DNA of 64,000 bases from Nocardioides baekrokdamisoli (GTDB lineage Bacteria > Actinomycetota > Actinomycetes > Propionibacteriales > Nocardioidaceae), in contig NZ_AP019307.1 in NCBI RefSeq assembly GCF_003945325.1, positions 2,901,303 through 2,965,302 on the forward strand, in the 5' to 3' direction. The position numbers were made by a program, and so were the translations under genes. The notes beneath the pieces were generated by a model. The model was not told the DNA's origin. It searched no databases and worked only from the letters and a program-made list of their open reading frames with translations. Of this stretch, positions 52,903-62,332 are shown one piece after another; the stretch's first letter is position 1; the number at the start of each line of letters is the position of its first letter.

Positions 52903-53568
52903 TCAGGCTCGAGCGGGGGAGTACGCGACCTGCGCAGTCCAGTCCGCGTCCGGTCGGCTGACGGCCGCCCACATCGCGTCCGCGATCGGCGGGGGCGAGA
53001 ACGGTCCTTCCTTGCCGAGCTCGCCGTTGATCTGGACGCAGACGGCGCGGATCCCGTCGGCTTTCAGTGTCTTGTCGATGCTCGTGGTGAGGTTCCGGAC
53101 CGCGGCCTTCTGCACGCCGAGCGAGGCGGCGCCGGCGTACGGGGTGTCCGCGGCGGCGCTGCCGGTGACCAGCACACGCGCGCCGGACGACATGTACGGA
53201 CGCGCCGCCTGGAGGGCCGGGAGCAGCGCCGCAGCGCCGAACATGACGTCCTCGAGCAGCTCGGCGGGAGTCAGCTCGAGCGGCGACTTCTCGCGCCACG
53301 CACTCGGGTTGAAGTGGAGTACGTCGATGCGCCCGCGCGCCTCACCGATCTCCGTGATCGTGGCGGTGATCGAGTCCGCGTCGGTGAGTGACAGGCCGGC
53401 GGCGTACGCCTCGAACCCCTCGTCGCGGAGAGTCTGTGTGAGCGGCTCCATGGCTTCGGCGGTCGCGCCGATCAGGACCGGGGCGTACCCCTTGCGGGCA
53501 AAGCGACGCGACACCCCCAGACCCAGACCGGGACCGGCACCGATGACGACGTAGACAGGGCTGCTCAT
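52903..53568 (-). CDS. SDR-family oxidoreductase, third copy
   Basis: 221 residues from ATG 53568. Loop VIGAGPGLGLGVSRRF (Gly-rich NADP site), VLHFNPSAWRE, catalytic Ser region LVTGSAAADTPYAGAASLGVQKAAV in which the YxxxK motif is not obvious (there is Tyr before AGAAS and a Lys in VQKAAV). It therefore looks like an atypical SDR. It abuts the convergent acyl-CoA dehydrogenase gene with no gap. Substrate unknown. Confidence 0.85.
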   Translation of the reverse strand: MSSPVYVVIGAGPGLGLGVSRRFARKGYAPVLIGATAEAMEPLTQTLRDEGFEAYAAGLSLTDADSITATITEIGEARGRIDVLHFNPSAWREKSPLELTPAELLEDVMFGAAALLPALQAARPYMSSGARVLVTGSAAADTPYAGAASLGVQKAAVRNLTTSIDKTLKADGIRAVCVQINGELGKEGPFSPPPIADAMWAAVSRPDADWTAQVAYSPARA

Positions 53569-53644
53569 GGGCCCATCATGACGTGTTTCATCGCACAACG
53601 GCGAGGCTTCGCAACCGTGCGCGCGATCCCGTTACCGTCGGAGC

Positions 53645-54469
53645 ATGCCTCTGGTTCTTCCCCGCCTCGGGCCCTGCACGGCTGTCGCGGTCGCGATTGC
53701 GGTGAGTGCTGTCACGAGTTCGATCGTCGCCGGATTCGAGCCGGGCACCAGGGCCCCGCACGCAGCGATTTCGCTCGCTGGCGGGCGGACGGGCGCCATC
53801 AATTCGGCGGCGCGCCCACCGGTGGAACCCCTGCCGGTGGCCACGGGCGGGCGCATGCCGCGCGTCGACTGCCGGCGCGCCAAATGCGTCGCCCTGACCT
53901 TCGACGACGGTCCCGACGTCTACACCGAGCGACTTCTGCGTACGCTCCGCGCTGCCCACACACGCGCGACGTTCTTCATGCTCGGGATCCAGGTCCAGAA
54001 GTTCCCGACCGTTGCCCGCCATGTCGCGGCCGCCACCGAGGAGGTCGGTGACCACACCTGGGACCACAAGGACCTGACCCGGCTCAGCCCCCACGACGTG
54101 CTGGTCGAACTCGCCCGGGCACGGACCGAGATCGCAGCCGCGACCCGGATGTGGCCGGCCGTTTTCCGGCCGCCGTACGGATCCACGAATCCGACGGTCG
54201 CGCGCATGGTCGGTGGGCTCGGGATGCCGGTGATCCTCTGGAACGTGGACACCATGGACTGGCGCGACCGGAAGACGAGCGTCGTCGCCCAGCGTGCGGT
54301 CAACGAGGCGCGGCCGGGCGCGATCATCCTGATGCACGACATCTACTCGAGTACGGTCGACGCGGTACCGGCGATCATCAAGGGTCTGCGCCAGCGGGGA
54401 TTCACCCTGGTCACGGTGAGCCAACTGCTCGGGTCGACCCGACCCGGTCAGACCTACTTCAGCCGCTAG
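53645..54469 (+). CDS. Exported polysaccharide deacetylase (NodB family)
   Basis: 274 residues with a signal or anchor helix (about 10-30). NodB motifs: ALTFDDGPD (metal and catalytic Asp), TWDHKDL with the His ligands (DHTWDHKDL), RPPYGSTN, WNVDTMDW and LMHDIYSS. It removes acetyl groups from peptidoglycan or chitin-like polymers outside the membrane. A small cytoplasmic protein gene follows at 9 bp. Confidence 0.92.
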   Translation: MPLVLPRLGPCTAVAVAIAVSAVTSSIVAGFEPGTRAPHAAISLAGGRTGAINSAARPPVEPLPVATGGRMPRVDCRRAKCVALTFDDGPDVYTERLLRTLRAAHTRATFFMLGIQVQKFPTVARHVAAATEEVGDHTWDHKDLTRLSPHDVLVELARARTEIAAATRMWPAVFRPPYGSTNPTVARMVGGLGMPVILWNVDTMDWRDRKTSVVAQRAVNEARPGAIILMHDIYSSTVDAVPAIIKGLRQRGFTLVTVSQLLGSTRPGQTYFSR

Positions 54470-54478
54470 CCTGAACCC

Positions 54479-54817
54479 ATGACCGCTGACTGGCGCGCGG
54501 CTCTCGTGGCCGACATCCGTACCCTCATCAACTCAGCCGAGCCGGCTGTCGAGGAAGAGGCCAAGTGGCGCAAGGCGTCCAACCCCGATGGCGTCCCGAC
54601 GTTCTCGTGCAAGGGTCTCGTGTGCACCGTGGAGACGTACAAGGACAAGGTGAAGGTGACCTTCGCCAAAGGTGCATCGCTGCCCGATCCGACGGGCATG
54701 TTCATCCCCGTCGAGGGCGGCACCCGTCGCGCAGTGGACTTCTTCGGCACCGATGACCTGGACGACGACGCCTTCACCGCGATCGTGAAGGCGGCCGTCG
54801 CCGTCAACCGGGGCTAG
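54479..54817 (+). CDS. DUF1801 small protein
   Basis: 112 residues. EAKWRKASNPDGVPTFSCKGLVCTVETYKDKVKVTFAKG and GTRRAVDFFGTDDLDD fit DUF1801, a family of small alpha/beta proteins related to archaeal or iron-sulfur-associated folds; function unknown. It overlaps the last bases of the convergent WS/DGAT gene. Confidence 0.85.
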   Translation: MTADWRAALVADIRTLINSAEPAVEEEAKWRKASNPDGVPTFSCKGLVCTVETYKDKVKVTFAKGASLPDPTGMFIPVEGGTRRAVDFFGTDDLDDDAFTAIVKAAVAVNRG

Positions 54818-56214
54818 ACCCCTGCGACCTTCTCCAACTCGACCAGCGCGTCCTCGAGGTGGACCAGCAGTCGCTGCAGACTGGGTACGGTCTTGCGGCA
54901 GCCGGTGAGCCCGATACCGAGCTGTCCCGCGTACGACACCGCGGTGATGTTGAGGCCCTGACCGTGCATCGGGACTGAGGCCGGATACATCCCGACGAGC
55001 TTGGCGCCGTTGAAGTACATCGTCTCCTTCGGCCCGGGCACGTTGGAGATCGTCACGTTGAACGGCAGGTTGAAGTAGTTGCTCAGGCCGAGCATCGGCA
55101 ACGCCATCGACGGGGCCATGCCGAGCAGGCCCATGGCCGTGATCTGAGCCTTGGTCATCGTCGACATCATCTGCTTGCCCGCAGCCATCGCCGCGTGGAT
55201 GTCCTGCAGCCGGGTGCCCGCATCCGGCTCGTCAGTGCCCAACTTGACCATCAGGAATCCCAGCGCGTTGCCGCCGTCGCCGGACGCCTCGCCCGCGCTC
55301 TTGGCGTTGAGTCCGACCGGGACGGCCGAGATCAGGGAGGTGTCGGGCAGCGAGTCGTGTTCGATGAGGTATGCCCGCAGCGCGCCGCCGCACATCGCCA
55401 GCAGTACGTCGTTGAGCGTGGTCCCGGTGGCAGCGCCGACCGCCTTGAGGCGGGCGATGTCCCAGTCGTCGGCCGCAAAGCGACGGGCGCCACTGATCTT
55501 CTGGTTGAGGATCGTCCGCGGCGCGCGCAGCGAGATCGGGCCGGCGTTGGTCAGCGTGAGCGCGTTGCGGAACGACTTGTAGGTGGCCCCGGGCAACCCG
55601 GCTGCCTCCGAGATCGCGCCGGCTGCCGTACGCAGGGCGCTCGACGGCGCCTTGGTGACGGCCTTGGTCCTGGACGGCTTGTCCTTCGGTGCCCGCTCCT
55701 TGTACGCGAACGGCGGCACCATCCCGCGCTCGTCGGGGTCGGAGGAGAAGGCGCTGGCGAGCAGCCGCATCGCCGAGACACCGTCGACCAGCGCGTGGTG
55801 AATCTTGGTGTACATCGCGATCCGGCCGTCGTCGAGGCCCTCGATGACCCAGGTCTCCCACAGCGGTCGGTCGTGCGCCATCCGCTGCCCGTGAAGGCGC
55901 GACGTCAGGTCCAGCAGCTCGCGGATGCGACCGGGCCGGGGGAGGGCGCTGTGGCGTACGTGGTGCTCGATGTCGAAGTTGTCGTCCTCGACCCACACCA
56001 GCTGACCACCGGTCGCGATCGACCGGTACGGACGCTTCGCGAACAGCGGACGGAGACGCTCGACCTTGAGCTGCTCCTCGTACAACCCGCGGACGTAGTC
56101 GTCGCCGGCGCCCTCAGGCTTCTCGAACAGGAGCAGGCCGCCGACGTGGATCGGCATGTCCTTGCTCTCGGCCATGAAGAACGCCAGGGACTGCGGGTCA
56201 AAGGGAGAAGCCAT
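54814..56214 (-). CDS. Wax ester synthase/diacylglycerol acyltransferase (WS/DGAT)
   Basis: 466 residues; ATG 56214 follows a perfect AAGGAGG. The catalytic HHxxxDG reads KIHHALVDGVSAM near residue 140, and the family N-terminus FMAESKDMPIHVGGL and FNVTISNVPGPKETMYFNGAKLVG near 380 are present. It joins fatty acyl-CoA to alcohols or diacylglycerol to make storage lipid. Several lipid genes lie around it. Confidence 0.94.
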   Translation of the reverse strand: MASPFDPQSLAFFMAESKDMPIHVGGLLLFEKPEGAGDDYVRGLYEEQLKVERLRPLFAKRPYRSIATGGQLVWVEDDNFDIEHHVRHSALPRPGRIRELLDLTSRLHGQRMAHDRPLWETWVIEGLDDGRIAMYTKIHHALVDGVSAMRLLASAFSSDPDERGMVPPFAYKERAPKDKPSRTKAVTKAPSSALRTAAGAISEAAGLPGATYKSFRNALTLTNAGPISLRAPRTILNQKISGARRFAADDWDIARLKAVGAATGTTLNDVLLAMCGGALRAYLIEHDSLPDTSLISAVPVGLNAKSAGEASGDGGNALGFLMVKLGTDEPDAGTRLQDIHAAMAAGKQMMSTMTKAQITAMGLLGMAPSMALPMLGLSNYFNLPFNVTISNVPGPKETMYFNGAKLVGMYPASVPMHGQGLNITAVSYAGQLGIGLTGCRKTVPSLQRLLVHLEDALVELEKVAGV

Positions 56215-56285
56215 GGCGGCCTCCTTCACGATGCGTACGCCAAGGCAGTCTTTCTATCAGACGCCCCGCGACCCACCCCCCGTGC

Positions 56286-58358
56286 TCAGATTCCCTTCGT
56301 CGCCGCCAGCTGTGCCTGCACCGCCGCATGGTGCTCCGCGGCGGCCTTGCGGGCGCGACGCGGGTCCCAGAATCCAGCCATGAAGAACACCATCGGCAGG
56401 AAGATGATCTGGCCGATCAGTGCCCACCAGAAGTAGGTCTGCCACTGTCCGGGGCTGTCCTTCGCCGCCTGCTGGACCTTGGGTCCGGTCGCCTGCAGGT
56501 ACTGCAGCTTCTGCTGCACGACCGGGTTCGCCAGCGCCGCGTACTTGCCCAGGAACTGCTGGTCGGCGACCGGCACCTTCGCCAGGCTCTGGAGCGTCGC
56601 GGCCGCCGCGACCACCGGCGCGCCGCTGATCTTCATGAAGAGCAGATCTGCAGTCGGCACCGTCGCGAGCGCTGCGAGCCGCTGAGTGGCGACAGCCGGG
56701 GTCACGTGGAGCGCTGCCACGATGTCTCCGACGGCCTTCTGCAGGGCAGCGGGATCGTTCGGGTTGGCAAGCAGCGCGCCCTGCGTGGCCGCGTCGATCG
56801 CCTGAGCGGTCTGCAGCTGGGCGCCGTACTGGGCGTTGATCTGCATGGTCTTGGCGACGTCTGCAGGGCTGGCGCCGGAGATCTCCACCAGGGCCTTGCC
56901 AGCGGCGGCCTGGTCGGCCGGGTTGGCGGCGAGCGCGGCCTGGGTGGCTGGGTCGAGCTTCTGTGCAGCGGCCAGTTCCGTGGCGTACGTGGCCTCGAGG
57001 GCCTGCGCCTTGGCGGCGATCGTCGGATCGGCGGCGACGGCCTGCACGACCGCGTTCTGCGCCGGGGTGAGGGCCGGGTCGGCGCCGGCGACCAGCGCCT
57101 GCACCTGGGCACCGTCCTGCACCAGCGTGGTCACGCTCTTGACGACGTACGGGTTCGCGACGAGGACCGCGGTGACGGCCAGGCGGACGGTGAAGCCCCA
57201 GATGGCCAGGCCGGATCCGGTGAGCGCCGGGTTGCGTCGCTCGACGGTCTCCGTGAAGCCGGCCATCCAGGGAGCGAACGTCAGACCGAGGAAGAACGCC
57301 AGGGCGATCAGCAGCACCTTCCAGTGGTCGAAGGACGTCGACGCGACACCGGTCTGGTGGATGATCAGGTACGTCGCGACGATCGACCCGACAGCACCGA
57401 CGATCATGAACGGCTTGCGCACGGCCAGACGGTCCGACAGCCAGCCGACGGCGATGAGGGCGAAGACCTGGAAGCCCCACATCCAGTAGCCGAGTTCGTT
57501 GGCCTGGGAGGTGGAGTAGCCGAACACGGTCTGGAAGAAGACCGGGAAGACACCGATCGCGATGAAGTAGATCGCCAGGTAGACGCTGATCGCGACGGCC
57601 GAACCAACCACGTCGAAGTGCATGAGCTGTCGCACGGGGTGCTTGAGGGAGGCCTCGACGTCGATCCCGCGTGCGCGGGCCTCGGCCAGCGCAATGTCCT
57701 CCTCGCTGACGATGACCTGGTCGCGTACGCCGGGGGCGAGCTCGCGCAGGAAGAGCAGCGCCAGGACGAACACGCCGAGTCCTGCCCAGCCGGCGATCGC
57801 GTACTCGTCCTGCCAGCTGCCGACGTGGCCGATGGTCTTGCTGATCACGAAGCTGCTGATGAGCGCGCCCGCGACCGGACCGATGGTCCAGAAGCCCATC
57901 GCGGTGGCGCGGCCGACCTGCGGGCTGAAGTCGCGGACGAGAGCCGGCGTCGCCACCAGGACGACGCCTTCGAGCGCTCCGAGCAGGACGTACCAGAACA
58001 TCACGGCGCCGGAGCTGTGCGCGTTCGGGAAGCCGAGGATGCACACCAGAGCGCAGCCGAGCAGGCCCACGACCACGAGGTTGGCGCGACCATACTTGTC
58101 GGTGATGCCGCCGGCCGCGGAGGTGACCGCGCTGGCGAACGCGGAGATGACGTTGATCCACATGTAGTACGTGAACGTCATGCCGTTGGTCGACATGACC
58201 TGTGCGGCGACGCCGCTGATCACGTAGTACTGGTAGTAGAAGAGGACCGTCGTGAGAACGATGATGCCGAGATTCAGAGCACGTACGCCTGCGCGTGGAT
58301 AGTGCGCGAGTTCGCGCCTCCACAACATCGACAGGCCGGAACGGGATGCGTGAGACAT
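56286..58358 (-). CDS. MFS transporter with large Ala/Gln-rich insert
   Basis: 690 residues, far above the usual 400-450. Eleven helices fill residues 25-430 with MFS marker GGITDKYGRANLVV between helices 2 and 3 and GWLSDRLAVRKPF later. Then about 215 residues (roughly 430-645) of repeating Ala, Gln, Asp and Pro (such as DPATQAALAANPADQAAAG, which resembles a helical repeat) precede one last helix (WWALIGQIIFLPMVFFMAGFW). The insert should lie on the outside. Substrate unknown. A conserved relative family of actinobacterial transporters with such inserts exists, but I cannot name it. Confidence 0.88.
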   Translation of the reverse strand: MSHASRSGLSMLWRRELAHYPRAGVRALNLGIIVLTTVLFYYQYYVISGVAAQVMSTNGMTFTYYMWINVISAFASAVTSAAGGITDKYGRANLVVVGLLGCALVCILGFPNAHSSGAVMFWYVLLGALEGVVLVATPALVRDFSPQVGRATAMGFWTIGPVAGALISSFVISKTIGHVGSWQDEYAIAGWAGLGVFVLALLFLRELAPGVRDQVIVSEEDIALAEARARGIDVEASLKHPVRQLMHFDVVGSAVAISVYLAIYFIAIGVFPVFFQTVFGYSTSQANELGYWMWGFQVFALIAVGWLSDRLAVRKPFMIVGAVGSIVATYLIIHQTGVASTSFDHWKVLLIALAFFLGLTFAPWMAGFTETVERRNPALTGSGLAIWGFTVRLAVTAVLVANPYVVKSVTTLVQDGAQVQALVAGADPALTPAQNAVVQAVAADPTIAAKAQALEATYATELAAAQKLDPATQAALAANPADQAAAGKALVEISGASPADVAKTMQINAQYGAQLQTAQAIDAATQGALLANPNDPAALQKAVGDIVAALHVTPAVATQRLAALATVPTADLLFMKISGAPVVAAAATLQSLAKVPVADQQFLGKYAALANPVVQQKLQYLQATGPKVQQAAKDSPGQWQTYFWWALIGQIIFLPMVFFMAGFWDPRRARKAAAEHHAAVQAQLAATKGI

Positions 58359-58503
58359 GAGACGTCCTGTGTGTTCGGCGGACTGAACCGCATGATCCTG
58401 ATCACATCACCATGGCAGCAGTCGGGGGTTGTGAGAAACATCCTTTCGGACATTGCTTTTCACCCTTTGGTTGTGAATCAGTCCTTCGTCCACGCGTGAA
58501 TCG

Positions 58504-61500
58504 TCAGTTGTGAGGGACCAGCGCATCGAGTTCGGAGGATGACAACGGCGTACCGAATCTGTGTGCGGTGACGCTGATGGCTTGTTCGTGTACGAAGGTG
58601 AGCAACTCGATCCGACCTGACTCGACCACCGGCTGGTCGTACAGCGCGATGTCGGCTCGGCCCCCGCTCTGTTCGGCGAAGCGGACGGCGGTGCCGCCGA
58701 GGAGGCGTACGCGCTTCGGCGCGCGATCGGACCGCAGGGTCGCGGCCCACGCGGTGTCGTCCTGGACGAGCAGGTCGCTGCCGATGGTGGCGGCAACGGC
58801 GGCGGGCAGGGGTGCGGCGGTCGAGATCGTCAGCCGCGATCCGGCCACGCGCCCGGCGCCCACGACGCGGAGCAGGTCCTCAACAGGTCCGCCTTCGTAC
58901 CGGATCGTCACCGGCATCGGCCGATAGCGCAGCCAGTTCTTCTCGGCGGCAAGGCCGCTGACGTCCCGGGCGACGCCGAATTCGCGCGCCCACCAGTGCG
59001 CGTCGGACGCGGCCGCGCGGGCGAGGAACTCGGGGGCACGCGGGCCGTCCGGCTCCCAGTCGCTCAGCGCGATCAGGTAGTTCGGACCGCCGGCCTTCGT
59101 CCCCGGCCCGACCGCCGACTTCTTCCACCCGCCGAAGGGCTGGCGACGCACGATCGCGCCGACCGTCGTCCGGTTCACGTAGAGGTTGCCCGCCTGGACC
59201 CGGTCGATCCAGGTGCTGATCTCATCCGGGTTCAGCGAGTGCAGGCCGGCGGTGAGGCCGTACTCGACCTGGTTCTGGAGGGCGATGGCTTCGTCCAGAT
59301 CGGCTGCCGCGACCAGGCCGAGGACGGGGCCGAAGAACTCAATCAGATGCGTGGTGGATCCGGGGCGTACGCCCGCCTTGACGCCGGGCGACCAGAGCCG
59401 ACCCGTCTCGTCGAGCTGTCGGGGCTGGACCAGCCAGGACTCGCCGGCCTCGAGCGTGGTGAGCGCGGCGCGGAGTTTGCCCTCGGCCGGTGAGATGAGC
59501 GGCCCGACTTGGGCGTCCGGGTTGGTGGGGTGATCCACGGTCAGCGATTCGACGGCGTCGACCAGCTGTCGCCGAAACCGTTCCGACGTGGCCACACTGC
59601 CCACGAGGATGCCGAGCGAGGCTGCCGAGCACTTCTGTCCGGCATGGCCGAAGGCCGAGGCGACCAGATCCTTGACCGCGAGGTCGAGATCGGCCTCGGG
59701 CGTGATCACGATCGCGTTCTTGCCGCTCGTCTCGGCCAGCATCGGAAGGTCGCTGCGGAACGACCGGAACAGGGCCGCGGTCTCGTACGCGCCGGTGAGG
59801 ATCAGTCGGTCGACGCGCGGATCCGCCACGAGTGCCCGGCCGAGGTCACCCTCCTCGAGGTGGACGAGATGCAGAGCGTCGCGCGGTACGCCGGCCTCCC
59901 AGAGTGCGTGCACCATCAGCGATCCGCACTGCTGTGCCTGGGGTGCCGGCTTGATGATCACGGCGGACCCGGCAGCGAGCGCGGCGACGGTTGAGCCCGC
60001 CGGGATGGCCACCGGGAAGTTCCACGGGGGAGTGACGACCGTCAGGCCGACGCTCCGGTGCCGGGCGCTGTCGATCGTGCCGAGTTCCTCGGCCAGGGTC
60101 GCGTAGTAGAGCGCGAAGTCGATGGCCTCGGAGACCTCCGGGTCACCCTGGTCGATGGTCTTGCCGCACTCGGCGGCCATCACCTCGAGGAGGTCGCCAC
60201 GCCGCTGGTCGAGGATCGCTGCGGCCCGGCGGAGGACGGCTGCGCGTTCAACGCCGGAACGGCTGCCCCACAACGACGCGTGAGCGGTGTTGATGACGGA
60301 CTCCAAGGCCTCCGACCGGGTGATCGTGTGGTCGCGTACGAGGTCGGCGCCGAGTGTCGACGCAGGCACCCGCGCGATGATCGCTTCCGCCCAGCCGCGG
60401 TTGCCCGACAGCGAGGGGTCGGTGTCGGCGACGTTGTGGAACGGTCCCTCGACCTCGACCGAGTCCGTGCGTCGGTCCTGGACGCGATGCGGAGCCGGGA
60501 CCTCGGAGTCGAGGGCTGCGAGAGAGGCGACGAAACGGTCGCGCTCCCGGCTGAACAGGTCCTCGCGATCGGCGAGATGGAAGACAGCGGACATGAAGTT
60601 GTCCTGGCTGGCGCCCTCCTCCAGGCGACGGACCAGGTACGCGATGGCGACGTCGAACTCCGTCGGCTGCACGACCGGCACATAGAGGAGCAGGCGACCC
60701 ACAGTGTCCTGGACAGCCTCGGCCTGAGCGGTGGCCATCCCGAGCAGCATCTCGAACTCGATCGCGTCGCCATCGCGTACGCCCCGCTCACCGGCAAGCG
60801 CCCAGGCGTACGCGATGTCGAACAGGTTGTGACCGGCGATGCCGAGCCGTACGTTCCCGAGCCGCTCGGCGGTCATCGCGTACTCGAGCACCCGCAGGTA
60901 GTGGGTGTCGGTCTCCTGCTTGGAGCCCCACGTCGCCAGCGGCCAGCCGCGTAGCGATGACTCGACGCGCTCCATCGGCAGGTTCGCGCCCTTGACCAGG
61001 CGCACCTTGATCCGGGCACCACCGCGGGCGCGTCGCGCGGATGCCCAGTCCTGCAGGCGGATCATTGCGCTCAAGGCATCGGGCAGGTACGCCTGCAGGA
61101 CGATGCCCGCTTCCAGGTCATGCAGGTCGGGACGGTCCAGAAGTGCCGTGAACACGGCGACGGTCAGGTCGAGGTCGCGGTACTCCTCCATGTCGAGGTT
61201 GATGAACTTCCGGCGCCCAGCGGCGCACTCAGCGGCGGCGTACCGGAACAGGGGGAGCAGCGCCTCGCTGATGTGCGCGACAGCCCGGTCGAAGGCCCAC
61301 GGGTTGTGCGGCGCCACGGTCGCGGAGACCTTGATCGAGACGTAGTCCACGTCTGGCCGTTCCAGCAGACGGCGTACGCCCGCTAGGCGCCGATCGGCCT
61401 CGCGTCGACCGAGAACGGCCTCGCCGAGGAGGTTGATGTTGAGGTCGACCCCGCGCGCTCGCAGGCGCGAGATCGCCCGGCCCAGCCGGGCTTCGGTGGC

Positions 61501-61863
61501 GTCCACCAGGAGGTGGCCGACCATCTGGCGCAGCACCCGGCGTACGACGGCGACGACGAAGCCCGGCGTGGCCACGGAGACGAGTGCTCCCAGAGTCAGG
61601 GCTGTACGCAGGTGCCAGGGGAGGAAGGCAGGTGCGGTCCTGGCCGAGGTACGCAGGTTGCGGGCAGCGACGCGTACGTCCTCGGGGCGGATGACGCCGT
61701 CGACGAACGACACCGTGAAGTCCAGCCCGGCCGGGTCCGCGAGCATGTCCGCGAGGCGCTTGCCGGCGGGATCGACCGGCTTGGCTGCCGCCGCGGTGAG
61801 CCACTGACGAACCTGCGCCTCGACCTCTGCGACCTCAACACTTGGACGTCCAATGAAACCCAT
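58504..61863 (-). CDS. putA: Bifunctional proline dehydrogenase/glutamate-semialdehyde dehydrogenase
   Basis: 1119 residues from ATG 61863. The N-terminal two-fifths is the FAD proline dehydrogenase barrel (VDYVSIKVSA, NLDMEEYRDLDLT, RLVKGANLPMERVESSLRGW, NVRLGIAGHNLFDIAYAW). The C-terminal part is an aldehyde dehydrogenase with VTPPWNFPVAIPAGST, Glu in ETSGKNAIVI and catalytic Cys in FGHAGQKCSAASLG. It oxidises proline to glutamate, passing the unstable intermediate by channeling. The gene overlaps no other but is divergent from the LrgA-like gene by nine bases. A palindrome (61842-61853) is within its first codons. Confidence 0.93.
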   Translation of the reverse strand: MGFIGRPSVEVAEVEAQVRQWLTAAAAKPVDPAGKRLADMLADPAGLDFTVSFVDGVIRPEDVRVAARNLRTSARTAPAFLPWHLRTALTLGALVSVATPGFVVAVVRRVLRQMVGHLLVDATEARLGRAISRLRARGVDLNINLLGEAVLGRREADRRLAGVRRLLERPDVDYVSIKVSATVAPHNPWAFDRAVAHISEALLPLFRYAAAECAAGRRKFINLDMEEYRDLDLTVAVFTALLDRPDLHDLEAGIVLQAYLPDALSAMIRLQDWASARRARGGARIKVRLVKGANLPMERVESSLRGWPLATWGSKQETDTHYLRVLEYAMTAERLGNVRLGIAGHNLFDIAYAWALAGERGVRDGDAIEFEMLLGMATAQAEAVQDTVGRLLLYVPVVQPTEFDVAIAYLVRRLEEGASQDNFMSAVFHLADREDLFSRERDRFVASLAALDSEVPAPHRVQDRRTDSVEVEGPFHNVADTDPSLSGNRGWAEAIIARVPASTLGADLVRDHTITRSEALESVINTAHASLWGSRSGVERAAVLRRAAAILDQRRGDLLEVMAAECGKTIDQGDPEVSEAIDFALYYATLAEELGTIDSARHRSVGLTVVTPPWNFPVAIPAGSTVAALAAGSAVIIKPAPQAQQCGSLMVHALWEAGVPRDALHLVHLEEGDLGRALVADPRVDRLILTGAYETAALFRSFRSDLPMLAETSGKNAIVITPEADLDLAVKDLVASAFGHAGQKCSAASLGILVGSVATSERFRRQLVDAVESLTVDHPTNPDAQVGPLISPAEGKLRAALTTLEAGESWLVQPRQLDETGRLWSPGVKAGVRPGSTTHLIEFFGPVLGLVAAADLDEAIALQNQVEYGLTAGLHSLNPDEISTWIDRVQAGNLYVNRTTVGAIVRRQPFGGWKKSAVGPGTKAGGPNYLIALSDWEPDGPRAPEFLARAAASDAHWWAREFGVARDVSGLAAEKNWLRYRPMPVTIRYEGGPVEDLLRVVGAGRVAGSRLTISTAAPLPAAVAATIGSDLLVQDDTAWAATLRSDRAPKRVRLLGGTAVRFAEQSGGRADIALYDQPVVESGRIELLTFVHEQAISVTAHRFGTPLSSSELDALVPHN
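61842..61853. promoter_or_regulatory. 12-bp palindrome in the putA start region
   Basis: TTGGACGTCCAA, perfect 12-bp palindrome, lies ten bases into the putA coding strand and 19 bp before the divergent lrgA start. A similar half-site (TTGGAC beside CTTCTAAC) is found upstream of icmF (about 32735-32750). Possibly an operator for both divergent genes; or coincidence. Confidence 0.4.
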
Positions 61864-61872
61864 GTATCCACA

Positions 61873-62292
61873 ATGACGCAGCGATCGGTTCGGCTCAAGT
61901 TCCAGAGCAGCCTCGGCGCCCCTTATCGTGCGGAAGTGATCAATGGTCTGTTCTGGCTGCTCGGCTGCCAGGTGCTGGGGGAGATCGGTGTACGCCTCCT
62001 GCACCTCTCGATCCCGGGGCCGGTCCTGGGGATGGCGATCCTGTTCGCACTCCTCAGTTGGCGTCGGCCACGGGCGTCGGCGAGTGTCTTCCGTGCCAGC
62101 GACGGCTTGATCAAGCACCTGCAACTGCTGTTCATCCCGGCCGGCGTCGGCATCGTCACGATGTTCGGACAGATCGGCCATGCGCCACTGCCTCTGCTCG
62201 GCGGTCTCCTCGTCTCCTGGATCGCCGGCCTGACCGTGGTCGGATGGTTGGCCAGCTGGGTGCTGCGCCTCACCGAGCGGACCTCCCGATGA
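61873..62292 (+). CDS. LrgA/CidA-family membrane protein
   Basis: 139 residues. Four helices with GLFWLLGCQVLGEIGVRLLHLSIPGPVLGM (family signature) and LFIPAGVGIVTMF. LrgA/CidA proteins are holin-like or carry small organic acids and act with LrgB. The start at 61873 leaves nine bases to the putA start, so the mRNA is probably leaderless or starts inside; an in-frame GTG at 61936 is possible. The gene's end overlaps the start of lrgB. Confidence 0.88.
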   Translation: MTQRSVRLKFQSSLGAPYRAEVINGLFWLLGCQVLGEIGVRLLHLSIPGPVLGMAILFALLSWRRPRASASVFRASDGLIKHLQLLFIPAGVGIVTMFGQIGHAPLPLLGGLLVSWIAGLTVVGWLASWVLRLTERTSR

Positions 62293-62332
62293 TCGCGACC
62301 CTCGACTGGCTGCGAACCTCTCCGCTGCTGGG

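Noticed and set aside
56328..58499. 723-residue plus-strand frame across the MFS gene
   Set aside because: No domain, Asp/Arg/Gly-rich; the minus-strand gene has clear membrane helices.
58429..58513. Three TTGTGA motifs suggesting CRP sites near the MFS and putA genes
   Set aside because: No paired TCACAA half-sites at the right spacing, and distances are irregular.
61876..62292. Upstream part of the lrgA frame from 61513 as a longer protein
   Set aside because: It overlaps the putA coding region on the opposite strand and has no membrane or family features before residue MTQRSVRLKF.
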